In this document: piece by piece, positions 9,701 to 17,063 of the stretch
Position numbering within the stretch: the stretch's first letter is position 1
Layout: every line of letters starts with the position of its first letter
Origin: an uncultured Lysobacterales bacterium
GTDB taxonomy: Bacteria; Pseudomonadota; Gammaproteobacteria; Xanthomonadales; SZUA-36
Length of the DNA stretch: 64,000 nt
Assembly (NCBI GenBank): GCA_937924405.1
Contig: CALDVW010000007.1
Coordinates: forward strand, 1 to 64,000
Direction: 5' to 3'
Translations under genes and position numbers: made by a program
Notes under the pieces: model-generated
Database searches by the model: none
Told to the model about the DNA's origin: nothing
Seen by the model: the letters and a program-made list of their open reading frames with translations, nothing else

Positions 9701-9799
9701 GCCACCAGCATTGCGCATGCACTCATGCGGCTGAATGATCTGTACATTGAGTTTTTCATGGAAAATGAAATCATGACGCCGGCCGGTCTGCGCGGCTGA
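6770..9799 (+). CDS. Large exported protein of unknown function, 1009 residues
   Basis: No recognised domain was found. A basic stretch followed by a hydrophobic segment (SALLLAAVLTFSLQAQ, about residues 33-48) looks like an export signal. The protein is then largely helical and acidic, with a low-complexity linker rich in Pro, Ala and Glu around residues 325-365. A C-terminal half follows with scattered cysteines (CELPASPL, CISGVG, CNMDTVCEMAG, CYDNMLW, DSCPTEW). The GTG at 6770 opens the frame; a later GTG at 6806 would give a more typical signal peptide. Codon use and length leave little doubt that it is a gene. Its end overlaps the convergent DUF2069 gene by 29 bases. Confidence 0.72.
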   Translation: MPEDTGISRCIDVIYPNFKFRSRLTGQWRRCQSALLLAAVLTFSLQAQESDSVGLVGTEHLAAALSEPALRTDTLLTLIAVERMLDYAALSHKSDVMAWDARFRNERAWLDRLAKQYLELPSRGSQLDPAAWFVLLELDQHQMSPGLSTSPLGPEDSSLLRQLFDRTDERLAAAVLPEVLHRMEYRSAGIWQKLLEEASSNETLHTLVTGLNADWFLPWSAAEAPPSKEQQETVDVISESLASLVTLADSTMLSGPPDSQRLKRLRFDLYSALPGLEGVQARDAAYLLTLATAVDGLRQGKYLAFTESLLWVVSDLLLANLPALPAEPDQPPALEPPPQAQAEPVAEAAVVPGEEPAGEEEAAQSLIPRALSDVLPGLSNSFANDFSGVDPRINANLATVFDAAQYLQSGQADPARLSALRIDMANAVAQFVLLLPEMVHYYEQPVRRRISEEINICISIMANRDPGGATKLTREQFDACLESMVELTEALVSREDLAGDMEGPFGTDQLRRELRVPPWQRINFALGYLHEQYPTACELPASPLPNPLEWASLANLMVWFASQSPVYFQTPENEALIVRMRQQGMGLLQGMFEQVDCISGVGTGIGDPVVRSMAGYRDALDNLVAALREAELGFRESRLKTGADVVLHGDASQQTAYRPEDLIIGPCNMDTVCEMAGELEATRALIGLFPDPYLIADQAGLGEIEICYDNMLWVNRRAEPVRDGDSHVANYFGHLSFDLIGRYREKGEVRNVFGSNFMSPDEYHYLFAGATDEVREDSCPTEWIGTKIVTGLNSKNGIRVVPDRLTYLASARNQPSTIMSANWDRGAEWRDWFVTGLGITPHEYEKEEGIYDRVNQYLQAQYQAQQSELYTALLRPQTRAGRSAPDSLFDLQQELTARKALVRTYISLFYPEFIIDSDEIRGSMEGYGSLLDTMVLRRFREANVAVSSINEAGLSRLEQFQANWSRQPETVRRSGSIATSIAHALMRLNDLYIEFFMENEIMTPAGLRG

Positions 9800-10121
9800 A
9801 CACCAGCACGCTGGCAACAAAAACAACGACCAACAGAGTCTGAATGAGGGCCGGAATCCGCTGTGGCGGATTGCTCCAGGCCTCCATGATGCCGATCACG
9901 AGATAAAGCATAACCAGGTAGCCGGCCCAGGTCATGGATCGCAGCGAACCGGCCAGCAGCCCTTTGAGTGGTAAAAGCAAAGGAACTGTTGCCAGCAGGG
10001 CGAGTGTCCAATTGGCGGCTCCCATTGGCGCAGGCAGTAAGGCATGCCAGACCGGTTGCAGGATAAGCAAAGCCAGGTAAGAACCCGAGGTCAGCGACCG
10101 GCTATTCACTTTCCGGTTCAA
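9771..10121 (-). CDS. DUF2069 family inner-membrane protein
   Basis: The protein has 116 residues with four predicted membrane helices (SGSYLALLILQPVWHALL, WTLALLATVPLLLPL, WAGYLVMLYLVIGIMEAW, IQTLLVVVFVASVLVF). This arrangement and the GIMEAWS-x-P motif fit DUF2069, a small proteobacterial family with no assigned function. The frame opens with TTG at 10121, overlapping the arsC stop codon; a GTG at 10109 is an alternative. Translational coupling to arsC is likely. Confidence 0.8.
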   Translation of the reverse strand: MNRKVNSRSLTSGSYLALLILQPVWHALLPAPMGAANWTLALLATVPLLLPLKGLLAGSLRSMTWAGYLVMLYLVIGIMEAWSNPPQRIPALIQTLLVVVFVASVLVFSRADRPAS

Positions 10122-10465
10122 ACGATGTCCAGTACGGATTCCGGCGGACGGCCGATGGCGGCCCGGCCGTTGGCGAGTACGATCGGGCGCTCAATCAGGC
10201 GCGGGCTGTTCACCATCGCGGCGATCAGGGCATCCTCGGAAAGCGTTTCGTCATCCAGGCCCTGGTCGAGATATTCACTCTCCCCGGCGCGCATCAATTC
10301 CCGGGCGGTCAGGCCCAGCTTGTTCAGGATCGCGCGCAACTCGCCGGCATCCGGCGGTGTTTCAAGGTAGAGCGTTATTTCGGGTTCCAGGCCGCGTTCC
10401 TGAAGCAGCGCCAGCGTGGCCCGGGATTTGGAGCAGCGTGGATTATGGAAGATTCTGATGGTCAT
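10118..10465 (-). CDS. arsC: Glutaredoxin-type arsenate reductase
   Basis: The 115-residue protein matches ArsC end to end: the active-site Cys in IFHNPRCSKSRATLALL near residue 10, the ILYLE-like segment LYLETPPDAGEL, and NSPRLIERPIVLANGRAAIGRP, which holds the arginines that bind arsenate. It reduces arsenate to arsenite using glutathione and glutaredoxin. The ATG at 10465 is chosen over an upstream start at 10495 because homologues begin with the short MxxI-hydrophobic strand. No arsenite pump or ArsR is adjacent, so it may serve a general reductase role. Confidence 0.88.
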   Translation of the reverse strand: MTIRIFHNPRCSKSRATLALLQERGLEPEITLYLETPPDAGELRAILNKLGLTARELMRAGESEYLDQGLDDETLSEDALIAAMVNSPRLIERPIVLANGRAAIGRPPESVLDIV

Positions 10466-10556
10466 GGGGATACTCTTGGTTAGAATGGTACACATAGATC
10501 GAAAGCATGCATTCTATGCAGAGAATCATGATGGGTAAACAATCCGGACATACGCA

Positions 10557-11825
10557 ATGGACAAGGAAGCAGAATCAACGCTCGAAATCGGGCATCACCT
10601 GAGACGTGGCAAGAGGCTGGCGCGGCATGTCTGGAATCATTTTCTGGAAGATCGCTGTTTCGAAGAAGCGGCCTCCCTGGGTTATACCAGCCTGCTGGCC
10701 ATGGTGCCGCTGCTGGCGGTTGTTTTCGGAATCGTTGCGGCGTTCCCCGTTTTCAACGAATGGTCAGAGCGCTTGCAGTCTTTCATTTTTGACAATTTCA
10801 TGCCCGCTACCGGTGAGCAGATTGTCCCTTATCTCAATACTTTTCTGGACAGCATCAGCAGCCTGACGCTGCCGGGAACCGTCATGTTGATCGTGACGGC
10901 TTTGTTGTTGATGGTGCGGATCGAGGTGGCTTTCAACCGGATCTGGCGGGTAGACCGCAACCGGACGCTGATCAACCGGGTCGTAATGTACTGGGCCGTC
11001 CTGACCCTGGGGCCGATCCTGATTGCGGCAGCGGTTGCGATCAGCGCGCAGAAAGTGTTCAGTACGTTGGGCCTCGAAGAGGGCATGTCGCCCGGAGTGT
11101 ATCGCCTGGGAATCTTTTTCATTACCTGGCTGGTGTTTGCGTTGATGTTTCTGCTGGTTCCGAACCGCCGGGTGCAAATAAAGCATGCCCTGATCGGTGC
11201 ATTTCTCAGCACGATCCTGTTTGAAGCGGCCAAGGCGGGATTTGTGGCGTATGTCAGTAACGCCAACTACACGGTGATTTACGGCGCGCTGGCGACGGTG
11301 CCGATCTTTCTGTTCTGGCTGTACCTGGTCTGGATTGTCACATTGTTCGGCGCATCCCTGGCCGCATCGCTGACGACCTTCTCCGACTTCAGCAAGTACG
11401 ACACCGACTGGCCCGTTCGCTGGGAATTCCAGTTGGCTTATCGCCTGGTCCATCACTTGTGGAGCGCGCAGAGGGAGGGTGCTTCACTGTCGCAAAAACA
11501 GCTGCTCGGACTCGAATTGCAGGCCAGTGAGTTGCAAATCCTGAAATTGTTGCACGACCTGCGGGATCAGAAGGTTGTCACCACGGACGAGGAAGGCAAC
11601 TGGTTGCTCAATCGCGATCTAGAGGAAATTTCACTAGGGAATTTATACGGTTACGGAAACTACTACCTGCCATTGGGGGAGATTGGTGAACTGCCTAGCG
11701 AATCGGAAATTGACCGGGCTTTTGTCGATTGCCTGGAATACGTTCGCGCGCATGGAGAATCTTCCTGGAACCAATCGCTCAGGAGCATGTACCAGTCCAG
11801 TGAGCAGGAAAGGAGCGCTTCATGA
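10557..11825 (+). CDS. YihY/BrkB family inner-membrane protein
   Basis: The 422-residue protein carries the family's N-terminal features (RHVWNHFLEDRCFEEAASLGYTSLLAMVPLLAVVFG) and six hydrophobic segments through about residue 285. A soluble C-terminal winged-helix-like region of about 135 residues follows (SQKQLLGLELQASELQILKLLHDL). Proteins of this family were once annotated as ribonuclease BN by mistake; their role is unsettled and may be transport. Its stop overlaps the start of the thioredoxin-like gene in an ATGA arrangement. Confidence 0.88.
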   Translation: MDKEAESTLEIGHHLRRGKRLARHVWNHFLEDRCFEEAASLGYTSLLAMVPLLAVVFGIVAAFPVFNEWSERLQSFIFDNFMPATGEQIVPYLNTFLDSISSLTLPGTVMLIVTALLLMVRIEVAFNRIWRVDRNRTLINRVVMYWAVLTLGPILIAAAVAISAQKVFSTLGLEEGMSPGVYRLGIFFITWLVFALMFLLVPNRRVQIKHALIGAFLSTILFEAAKAGFVAYVSNANYTVIYGALATVPIFLFWLYLVWIVTLFGASLAASLTTFSDFSKYDTDWPVRWEFQLAYRLVHHLWSAQREGASLSQKQLLGLELQASELQILKLLHDLRDQKVVTTDEEGNWLLNRDLEEISLGNLYGYGNYYLPLGEIGELPSESEIDRAFVDCLEYVRAHGESSWNQSLRSMYQSSEQERSAS

Positions 11826-12310
11826 TGCTCAGCCGGAATATGTTTCTCGGAGCTTTGATACTGGCGCTCATGCTATACGCTGCGCTCGGCAGAGCGGTTT
11901 ACGAAACACGGGAACCCGTGGATTTCACTTTGCCGCAACTGGGCGGTGGGGAGGTGTCGCTGAGTGATTATCTCGGCGAATGGGTGGTGGTGAACTATTG
12001 GGCGACCTGGTGTGCTCCCTGCCGTGCCGAGATGCCTGAACTTTCCGAATTACATGATGAGCGTGGCGATGTCACGGTGCTTGGCCTGGCTTTCGAAGAC
12101 GTCGATGACAGCGCATTCGACGAATTTCTCAATGACGCGGCAGTCAGCTACCCGATTCTGAAAGTGGACGTTTATGAGCCTCCGGAGCCCTTTGGCGCAC
12201 CCAAGGTTCTTCCGACGACCATCATCCTGGATCAACAGGGCAGGGCAGTAAAAACCTTCCTTGGGCCGGTGACACGCAGCGCGATCGAGCGGTTCCTGGA
12301 CGGCGAGTGA
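11822..12310 (+). CDS. TlpA/ResA-type membrane-anchored thioredoxin
   Basis: The N-terminal hydrophobic helix (MFLGALILALMLYAALG) should anchor or export the protein. The thioredoxin fold follows with VVVNYWATWCAPCRAEMPEL, giving a CAPC active site at about residues 62-65, and a cis-proline region (APKVLPTTIILD). Such proteins reduce or shuffle periplasmic disulfides, often for cytochrome c maturation, though no cytochrome gene is adjacent. It overlaps the yihY-like gene by four bases and is probably translated with it. Confidence 0.87.
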   Translation: MMLSRNMFLGALILALMLYAALGRAVYETREPVDFTLPQLGGGEVSLSDYLGEWVVVNYWATWCAPCRAEMPELSELHDERGDVTVLGLAFEDVDDSAFDEFLNDAAVSYPILKVDVYEPPEPFGAPKVLPTTIILDQQGRAVKTFLGPVTRSAIERFLDGE

Positions 12311-12396
12311 TCCCGGGTCAGGCCCGGGATGGAGTGGGTCTATAGGGGATGACGAGGGTCGGAGCGCAGTGCGTCACCCCGGACTTGATCCGGGGT
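12310..12396. repeat. REP-like pair of related hairpins
   Basis: Two hairpins of the same design lie between convergent genes: ATCCCGGG-TCAGG-CCCGGGAT (12310-12330) and ACCCCGGA-CTTGA-TCCGGGGT (12376-12396). Each has an 8-bp perfect stem and a 5-base loop, and they differ by a few stem changes. Paired short palindromes between convergent genes are typical of REP/BIME-type intergenic repeats. They may also serve as a bidirectional terminator for the TlpA-like gene and rnhB. Confidence 0.65.
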
Positions 12397-12403
12397 CTAC
12401 CGG

Positions 12404-12982
12404 CTATAAAAGTCCCTTCTGCATTGCGTTCCGCACGGGCGCGAATGATCTGCGGTGCAATACGCAGGGGCCATGCTCAGCGAGCCGGCTCAGATGCTCG
12501 CGGGTGGGGTATCCTTTGTGCCGGTCAAAGCCGTATTGCGGATACTGCAGGTGCATCGCCGTCATCAGCCGATCGCGCGTTACCTTGGCCAGAATCGAAG
12601 CCGCGGATATGGCCGGTTCGAGGCTGTCGCCATGGATGATGGTCCTGACTTCGCAGCCCAGCTGCGGGGCGCGATTCCCATCGATCAATGCAAGTGCGGG
12701 AGCAGGAGAAAGGCATTCAACCGCTCTTTTCATGCCCAGCATCGTTGCCTGCAGGATATTGATCCGGTCAATTTCCTCGGCATGGACCTCCACCACGGAA
12801 TAAGCCAGGGCCTTCTTCATGATCCGGGGAAACAGGGCTTCGCGCTGCTTCTCGCTGAGTTTTTTCGAGTCATCGAGGCGGTCGATGGGTTTATCCGTGT
12901 CGAGAATCACAGCGGCCACGACAACGGGCCCTGCGAGCGGCCCGCGGCCCGCTTCGTCAACACCTGCCATTAGGCTCTTCAT
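12404..12982 (-). CDS. rnhB: Ribonuclease HII
   Basis: The 192-residue enzyme has the catalytic motif [16 protein letters not shown] (about residues 6-21), where the Asp and Glu bind metal, and [23 protein letters not shown] carries the next catalytic Asp, and [16 protein letters not shown] the last conserved Asp. It cleaves the RNA strand of RNA-DNA hybrids and removes single ribonucleotides from DNA. It begins directly after the lpxB stop, as is usual in gammaproteobacteria, and is the last gene of the large minus-strand block. Confidence 0.96.
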   Translation of the reverse strand: MKSLMAGVDEAGRGPLAGPVVVAAVILDTDKPIDRLDDSKKLSEKQREALFPRIMKKALAYSVVEVHAEEIDRINILQATMLGMKRAVECLSPAPALALIDGNRAPQLGCEVRTIIHGDSLEPAISAASILAKVTRDRLMTAMHLQYPQYGFDRHKGYPTREHLSRLAEHGPCVLHRRSFAPVRNAMQKGLL

Positions 12983-14146
12983 CTAAGAACTCCGGGGCTC
13001 TTCCAGTAAGCGGCTCACGGCCGCCGCCGCCCTGCCACTGGCATCGCATTTCAGCCTGGTGTGGATTTCCAGGAAACGCTCCTGCAGCCCTTCCCTTAAA
13101 TTATCATCATCCAGCATGCGGCCCACTTCGAACACCAGGTTTTCGCTGTTAGCCTGCTGCTGGACCAATTCCGGAATCAATGGCTCTCCCGCGAGGATAT
13201 TGGGAAGAGAGAATAGCTGTGGCTTCACCCGCAGCACGTATTTCAACAGGTTGTAGCTCGCGGGGGATATCTGGTAAATCATGACCATGGGGCGGTTGAC
13301 CAGCATGGTTTCCAGGGTGGCAGTGCCGGATGCGCACATCACCACGTCTGCCGCGGCCATCACGGTTCGGGGATCGAGGTCCACCAGCGTGATGTCTTCA
13401 AATCCAACGCTCGCCATGGCCTCCCGGAACACAAGGCTCACGCGATCGCTGGCCATCGCAGCGACGAATTGCAGGCCCGGCTGCCGGGATGACAGGAGGC
13501 GGGCGGCTTCAACCATCGGCACCGCAAGCCGGGTCAGCTCGCTGACCCGGCTTCCCGGCAACAGTGAGACCGTTGTGGCATGTGGATCGAGACCCAGTTT
13601 TGTCCGCGCGGAGGCCGGATCGTGATCCGGCGCAATCTGGTCTGCGAGCGGGTGACCTACGTAGGTGGCCGATACTCCGAAACCTTCATAAAATTCCGGT
13701 TCAAATGGAAACAGGCACATGACCAGGTCGGCAGCCCGGGCAATTTTGTGAACGCGTTTTTGACGCCAGAACCAGACGGTGGGGCTGACGTAATGAATGG
13801 TGCGCAAGCCCTGCCGGCGCAGCTTGATCTCCAGCCCCAGGTTAAAATCGGGTGCGTCGATGCCGATGAAAACATCGGGCTTCAGGTCTACCAGCCGCCG
13901 GTACAATTCGCGGCGCAAGCGGAGCAATCGCGGAAAATGGGAAAGCACTTCAAACAGGCCAAAAACTGCCAGCTCTTCGGCGTCCCACCAGATTTCCATG
14001 CCGGCAGCCTTAATTTTTCTGCCGCCAATGCCGATAAAAAGGGCCTGGGGGTAGTGCTCTCGCAGCCGCTCGATCAGCGCGGCTCCAAGCTGGTCGCCTG
14101 AGGCCTCACCCGCAACCAGGGCAATAGTGGGTTTGTGCTGCTTCAT
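12983..14146 (-). CDS. lpxB: Lipid-A-disaccharide synthase
   Basis: The 387-residue GT19 glycosyltransferase joins UDP-2,3-diacylglucosamine to 2,3-diacylglucosamine 1-phosphate at the inner face of the cytoplasmic membrane. The N-terminal VAGEASGDQLGAALI, the VFIGIDAPDFNLGLE stretch, SLLPGSRVSELTRL and the C-terminal MCASGTATLETMLVNRPMVMIY region, which binds the UDP-sugar, are all intact. The length is normal. It sits 20 bases downstream of lpxA. Confidence 0.96.
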   Translation of the reverse strand: MKQHKPTIALVAGEASGDQLGAALIERLREHYPQALFIGIGGRKIKAAGMEIWWDAEELAVFGLFEVLSHFPRLLRLRRELYRRLVDLKPDVFIGIDAPDFNLGLEIKLRRQGLRTIHYVSPTVWFWRQKRVHKIARAADLVMCLFPFEPEFYEGFGVSATYVGHPLADQIAPDHDPASARTKLGLDPHATTVSLLPGSRVSELTRLAVPMVEAARLLSSRQPGLQFVAAMASDRVSLVFREAMASVGFEDITLVDLDPRTVMAAADVVMCASGTATLETMLVNRPMVMIYQISPASYNLLKYVLRVKPQLFSLPNILAGEPLIPELVQQQANSENLVFEVGRMLDDDNLREGLQERFLEIHTRLKCDASGRAAAAVSRLLEEPRSS

Positions 14147-14165
14147 TTCGGGGCTACCCGCCCGG

Positions 14166-14942
14166 TCAGCGAATGAAACTCTTCACGGTAGTATTGAGAA
14201 ATTCGATCCAGGGCTTAATTTCATCGTGTTCTTCAGCCATCTCGTTGAGTCGCTCCCTGGCTTCTTCCAGCGGTAGCCCGGAACGGTAAAGAAGTTTGTA
14301 AGCCCGCCGCACCTGCTGAACCTGCTCAGGGGTATATCCGCGTCGTTTCAACCCCTCCGTGTTGACTCCTTTGGCCCTCGCTTTTTCACCGGAAACGGTC
14401 ACGTAGGGAGGGATGCTCTGATTCACGTGGCTGGCAAAAGAGGTGAAACTGTGTTCGCCGACATTGCAAAACTGGTGAATCAGGGAGTAGCCGGAAAGGA
14501 TGGCCCAGTCGCCTACCGTGACGTGTCCGGCCAGCGATGCGTTATTGGCCATGATGATGTTGTCGCCCAGCTTGCAATCGTGGGCGATGTGAACACATGC
14601 CATGATCCAGTTGTTGTTGCCTATGATGGTTTTACCGCCACCCTGAATGGTGCCACGGCTGAAGGTACAGAGCTCACGGATGGTGTTATTGTCGCCGATA
14701 ACCAGCTCGGTATCCTCGCCATCGTATTTCTTGTCCTGGGGTTCCTCGCCGATCGATGCGAACTGGAAAATACGGGTGTTCGTTCCAATGGTGGTGCGAC
14801 CGGTCACCACCACGTGGGGGCCAATGCGGCTGCCCTGGCCGATGGTGACATCCGGTCCGACAATACTGAAAGCGCCAATCTCCACGTTATCGGCCAGCCT
14901 GGCCGCCGGGTCGACAAGGGCCTTTTCGTGAACTCCACTCAT
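14166..14942 (-). CDS. lpxA: UDP-N-acetylglucosamine O-acyltransferase
   Basis: The protein has left-handed beta-helix hexapeptide repeats from the start (ARLADNVEIGAFSIVGPDVTIG). The catalytic His lies in ACVHIAHDCKLGDN, and a helical C-terminal domain holds GLKRRGYTPEQVQQVRRAYKLL. It catalyses the first step of lipid A synthesis. The ATG at 14942 gives 258 residues, the usual length, and lies three bases after the fabZ stop; a start further upstream would lie inside fabZ. Confidence 0.96.
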   Translation of the reverse strand: MSGVHEKALVDPAARLADNVEIGAFSIVGPDVTIGQGSRIGPHVVVTGRTTIGTNTRIFQFASIGEEPQDKKYDGEDTELVIGDNNTIRELCTFSRGTIQGGGKTIIGNNNWIMACVHIAHDCKLGDNIIMANNASLAGHVTVGDWAILSGYSLIHQFCNVGEHSFTSFASHVNQSIPPYVTVSGEKARAKGVNTEGLKRRGYTPEQVQQVRRAYKLLYRSGLPLEEARERLNEMAEEHDEIKPWIEFLNTTVKSFIR

Positions 14943-14944
14943 AC

Positions 14945-15406
14945 CTATTGACCCGCGCAAAGAATTTCGCAGCTGGCCACCCGGTTGCCATCGACAGAAG
15001 CCTGGCATTCGTACAGCCCCATCATGCGAATGATCCGCTTCTGAACGACTTCGAGCACCAACTGGTCGCCCGGTATGACCTTTTGACTGAATCTCGCCTT
15101 ATCGATCTTGACCAGGTAATACATATCACCGGTTTTGCCTTGAAGCTCTGCGTCCAGGTTGGCCAGCATCCCGCACGCCTGCGCCATGGATTCGATGATC
15201 AGCACACCCGGCATGACTGGGTCGCCTGGAAAGTGGCCCTCGAAAAACGGTTCGTTTTTGGTCACGTTTTTCAATCCTGTGAGTTTCTTTTGTGGCTCGA
15301 CCTCCATGGAGACAACGCGATCAATGAGCAGGAAAGGGTATCGATGCGGAAGATACTTTTCGATTTCTCCGGCTTCAACCGGGCCAGGCAATATGTTGTT
15401 ACTCAT
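14945..15406 (-). CDS. fabZ: 3-hydroxyacyl-ACP dehydratase
   Basis: This is a single hot-dog domain of 153 residues with the catalytic HRYPFLLIDRV (His near residue 21) and FFEGHFPGDPVMPGVLIIES, which holds the catalytic Glu. It dehydrates (3R)-hydroxyacyl-ACP in fatty acid elongation, competing with LpxA/LpxD for 3-hydroxyacyl-ACP. It overlaps the end of lpxD by eight bases and is followed at once by lpxA. Confidence 0.96.
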   Translation of the reverse strand: MSNNILPGPVEAGEIEKYLPHRYPFLLIDRVVSMEVEPQKKLTGLKNVTKNEPFFEGHFPGDPVMPGVLIIESMAQACGMLANLDAELQGKTGDMYYLVKIDKARFSQKVIPGDQLVLEVVQKRIIRMMGLYECQASVDGNRVASCEILCAGQ

Positions 15407-16448
15407 CTTCTGTCAGTTTCCCTAGTTTTTTTTCGAGAACGCTCACTTTCCGGGCCAGTTCGTCCAGCTTGCGCAGGCGGGACAAGTTACGGTGCCACTC
15501 CGCTATGGGTTGCGCCGGCACCAGTGAAGCCCAGGTCGTTCCAGGCTCAGAGATGGACCTCATGACTTTACTGTCAGCGCCAAGAGTTGTCCTGTCGGCT
15601 ATTTCCGTGTGGCCCGCTAGCGCTGCAGCCCCTGCAAACAGGCAATATTTGCCTATTTTCGCGCTGCCGGCGGCCCCGCCCGTCGCCGCAATGGCCGTGT
15701 GGGCGCCCACCGTCACGTTATGAGCGATCTGGCACAGGTTATCCAGCCTGCAGTCTTCTTCCAGCACGGTGTCGCCAACCGCTCCACGATCGATACAGGT
15801 GTTGGCGCCAATCTCACAGTCGTCTCCGATAATGACGGTTCCGAGTTGCGGGACCTTTTCCCAGTGGTCCGTGGCGAAAGCAATTCCAAAACCATCGGCG
15901 CCGATAACGGCACCCGGGTGAATAATTACCCGCTTGCCAATTTGTACGCCGTATCCAATGGAGACATTGGCGTACAAATGGCATCCTTCGCCCAGCCGGC
16001 TGGTCGCCTCCAGCACGGTTCCGGGTGCGATGGTACAGCCGTCACCAATTTCGCACTCATCGCCAATCACCGCTTGAGCCCCGATACTTACGTTTTTGCC
16101 GATCCGCGCCGATTTGGAAACAGTAGCCGCGGGATGAATGCCCGGCTCGGCTGCCGGCCGGGAATCAAATAGGGCGGCCACTCGTGCATAGGCAAGATAG
16201 GGATCATCCGCGACCAGGCAATTCACGGGGCATCTGGAGGAATCTTCCTCTTTTAGTATGACCGCACCGGCCCGGGTTTGTTTTAACTCCTTGCGGTAAG
16301 AGGGGTTGGCAAGAAACGAGACCTGGTTGGAGCCTGCTGCCATCAGTGTCCCGACTCCAGCGATCATCTGGTCACCGTCACCGCGCAATTCCAGTTTGAA
16401 CCGGGCACTCAGGTCCGACAGGCTATGCATGCTATTGGAAGTGGCCAT
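15399..16448 (-). CDS. lpxD: UDP-3-O-acylglucosamine N-acyltransferase
   Basis: The 349-residue protein has an N-terminal uridine-binding domain (SFLANPSYRKELKQTRAGAV), a long hexapeptide-repeat beta-helix, and the catalytic region LCQIAHNVTVGAHTAIAA plus ALAGHTEIADR. The C-terminus is a short coiled coil (ARKVSVLEKKLGKL). It adds the second 3-hydroxyacyl chain in lipid A synthesis. It is located between skp and fabZ, as in other gammaproteobacteria. Confidence 0.96.
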   Translation of the reverse strand: MATSNSMHSLSDLSARFKLELRGDGDQMIAGVGTLMAAGSNQVSFLANPSYRKELKQTRAGAVILKEEDSSRCPVNCLVADDPYLAYARVAALFDSRPAAEPGIHPAATVSKSARIGKNVSIGAQAVIGDECEIGDGCTIAPGTVLEATSRLGEGCHLYANVSIGYGVQIGKRVIIHPGAVIGADGFGIAFATDHWEKVPQLGTVIIGDDCEIGANTCIDRGAVGDTVLEEDCRLDNLCQIAHNVTVGAHTAIAATGGAAGSAKIGKYCLFAGAAALAGHTEIADRTTLGADSKVMRSISEPGTTWASLVPAQPIAEWHRNLSRLRKLDELARKVSVLEKKLGKLTEDE

Positions 16449-16466
16449 TCGTTAAGACTAAAGAGC

Positions 16467-17000
16467 TCAGTTGGATCCCAACTCCAGTTGGTCGGCGGCA
16501 TACTCAACCTCCAGCTGTTCGAGAATCAGGTCCGTAATATCCAGGTTGGGGTTGGCGTAAATCACAGGGCTGGAAATGATCAGGTCAAAGCCGTTTCGCT
16601 GGGCTATTTCCTGCACGGCAATATTGATTTGCTCTTCCAGCCGCTGCACTTCCTCGGTGCGGCGAAAAGAAAGCTCATCTCTGAGGTCTTCCTTACGGCG
16701 GCTCACGTTGCGGCGCAGCTCCCGCACTTCCCGTTCGGTCTGGATGCGGCTGTCAGAAGAAATATCGGCCTGTTGCAGGCGCAGGTCGAGTGCTTCGGCC
16801 CGCATTTCATCCATTTCGATAGCGTCATTCCGGGATCGGAATTCCTGGTCCAGTTTGGCGCGCCCGGAAATTACCTGTGGCGCATTATCCAGCACCTGCT
16901 TCATATCGACATAGCCGATGCGCAACTGCTGGGCAGCGGCCGATGCGCTTAGCGCAAGGCCTAGCAACAGGACACAGATTGTCCGGGCGTAATACCACAT
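16467..17000 (-). CDS. skp: OmpH/Skp-family periplasmic chaperone
   Basis: The signal peptide (ICVLLLGLALSASAAAQ) is followed by LRIGYVDMKQVLDNAPQ, the usual start of mature Skp, a long coiled-coil arm rich in Arg and Glu (residues about 50-130), and a returning beta strand (NGFDLIISSPVIYANP) with DITDLILEQL. It holds unfolded outer-membrane proteins in the periplasm for delivery to BamA, whose gene is directly upstream. Confidence 0.92.
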   Translation of the reverse strand: MWYYARTICVLLLGLALSASAAAQQLRIGYVDMKQVLDNAPQVISGRAKLDQEFRSRNDAIEMDEMRAEALDLRLQQADISSDSRIQTEREVRELRRNVSRRKEDLRDELSFRRTEEVQRLEEQINIAVQEIAQRNGFDLIISSPVIYANPNLDITDLILEQLEVEYAADQLELGSN

Positions 17001-17063
17001 GCTCCGTATTGTACATCAATTGACTCTCGCGTAGCCAACGCGTAATCGCCTTGGGTTTGGCGG

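Noticed and set aside
12455-12973. 172-codon plus-strand frame opposite rnhB
   Set aside because: rnhB on the other strand has all its catalytic motifs; this frame is an antisense shadow.
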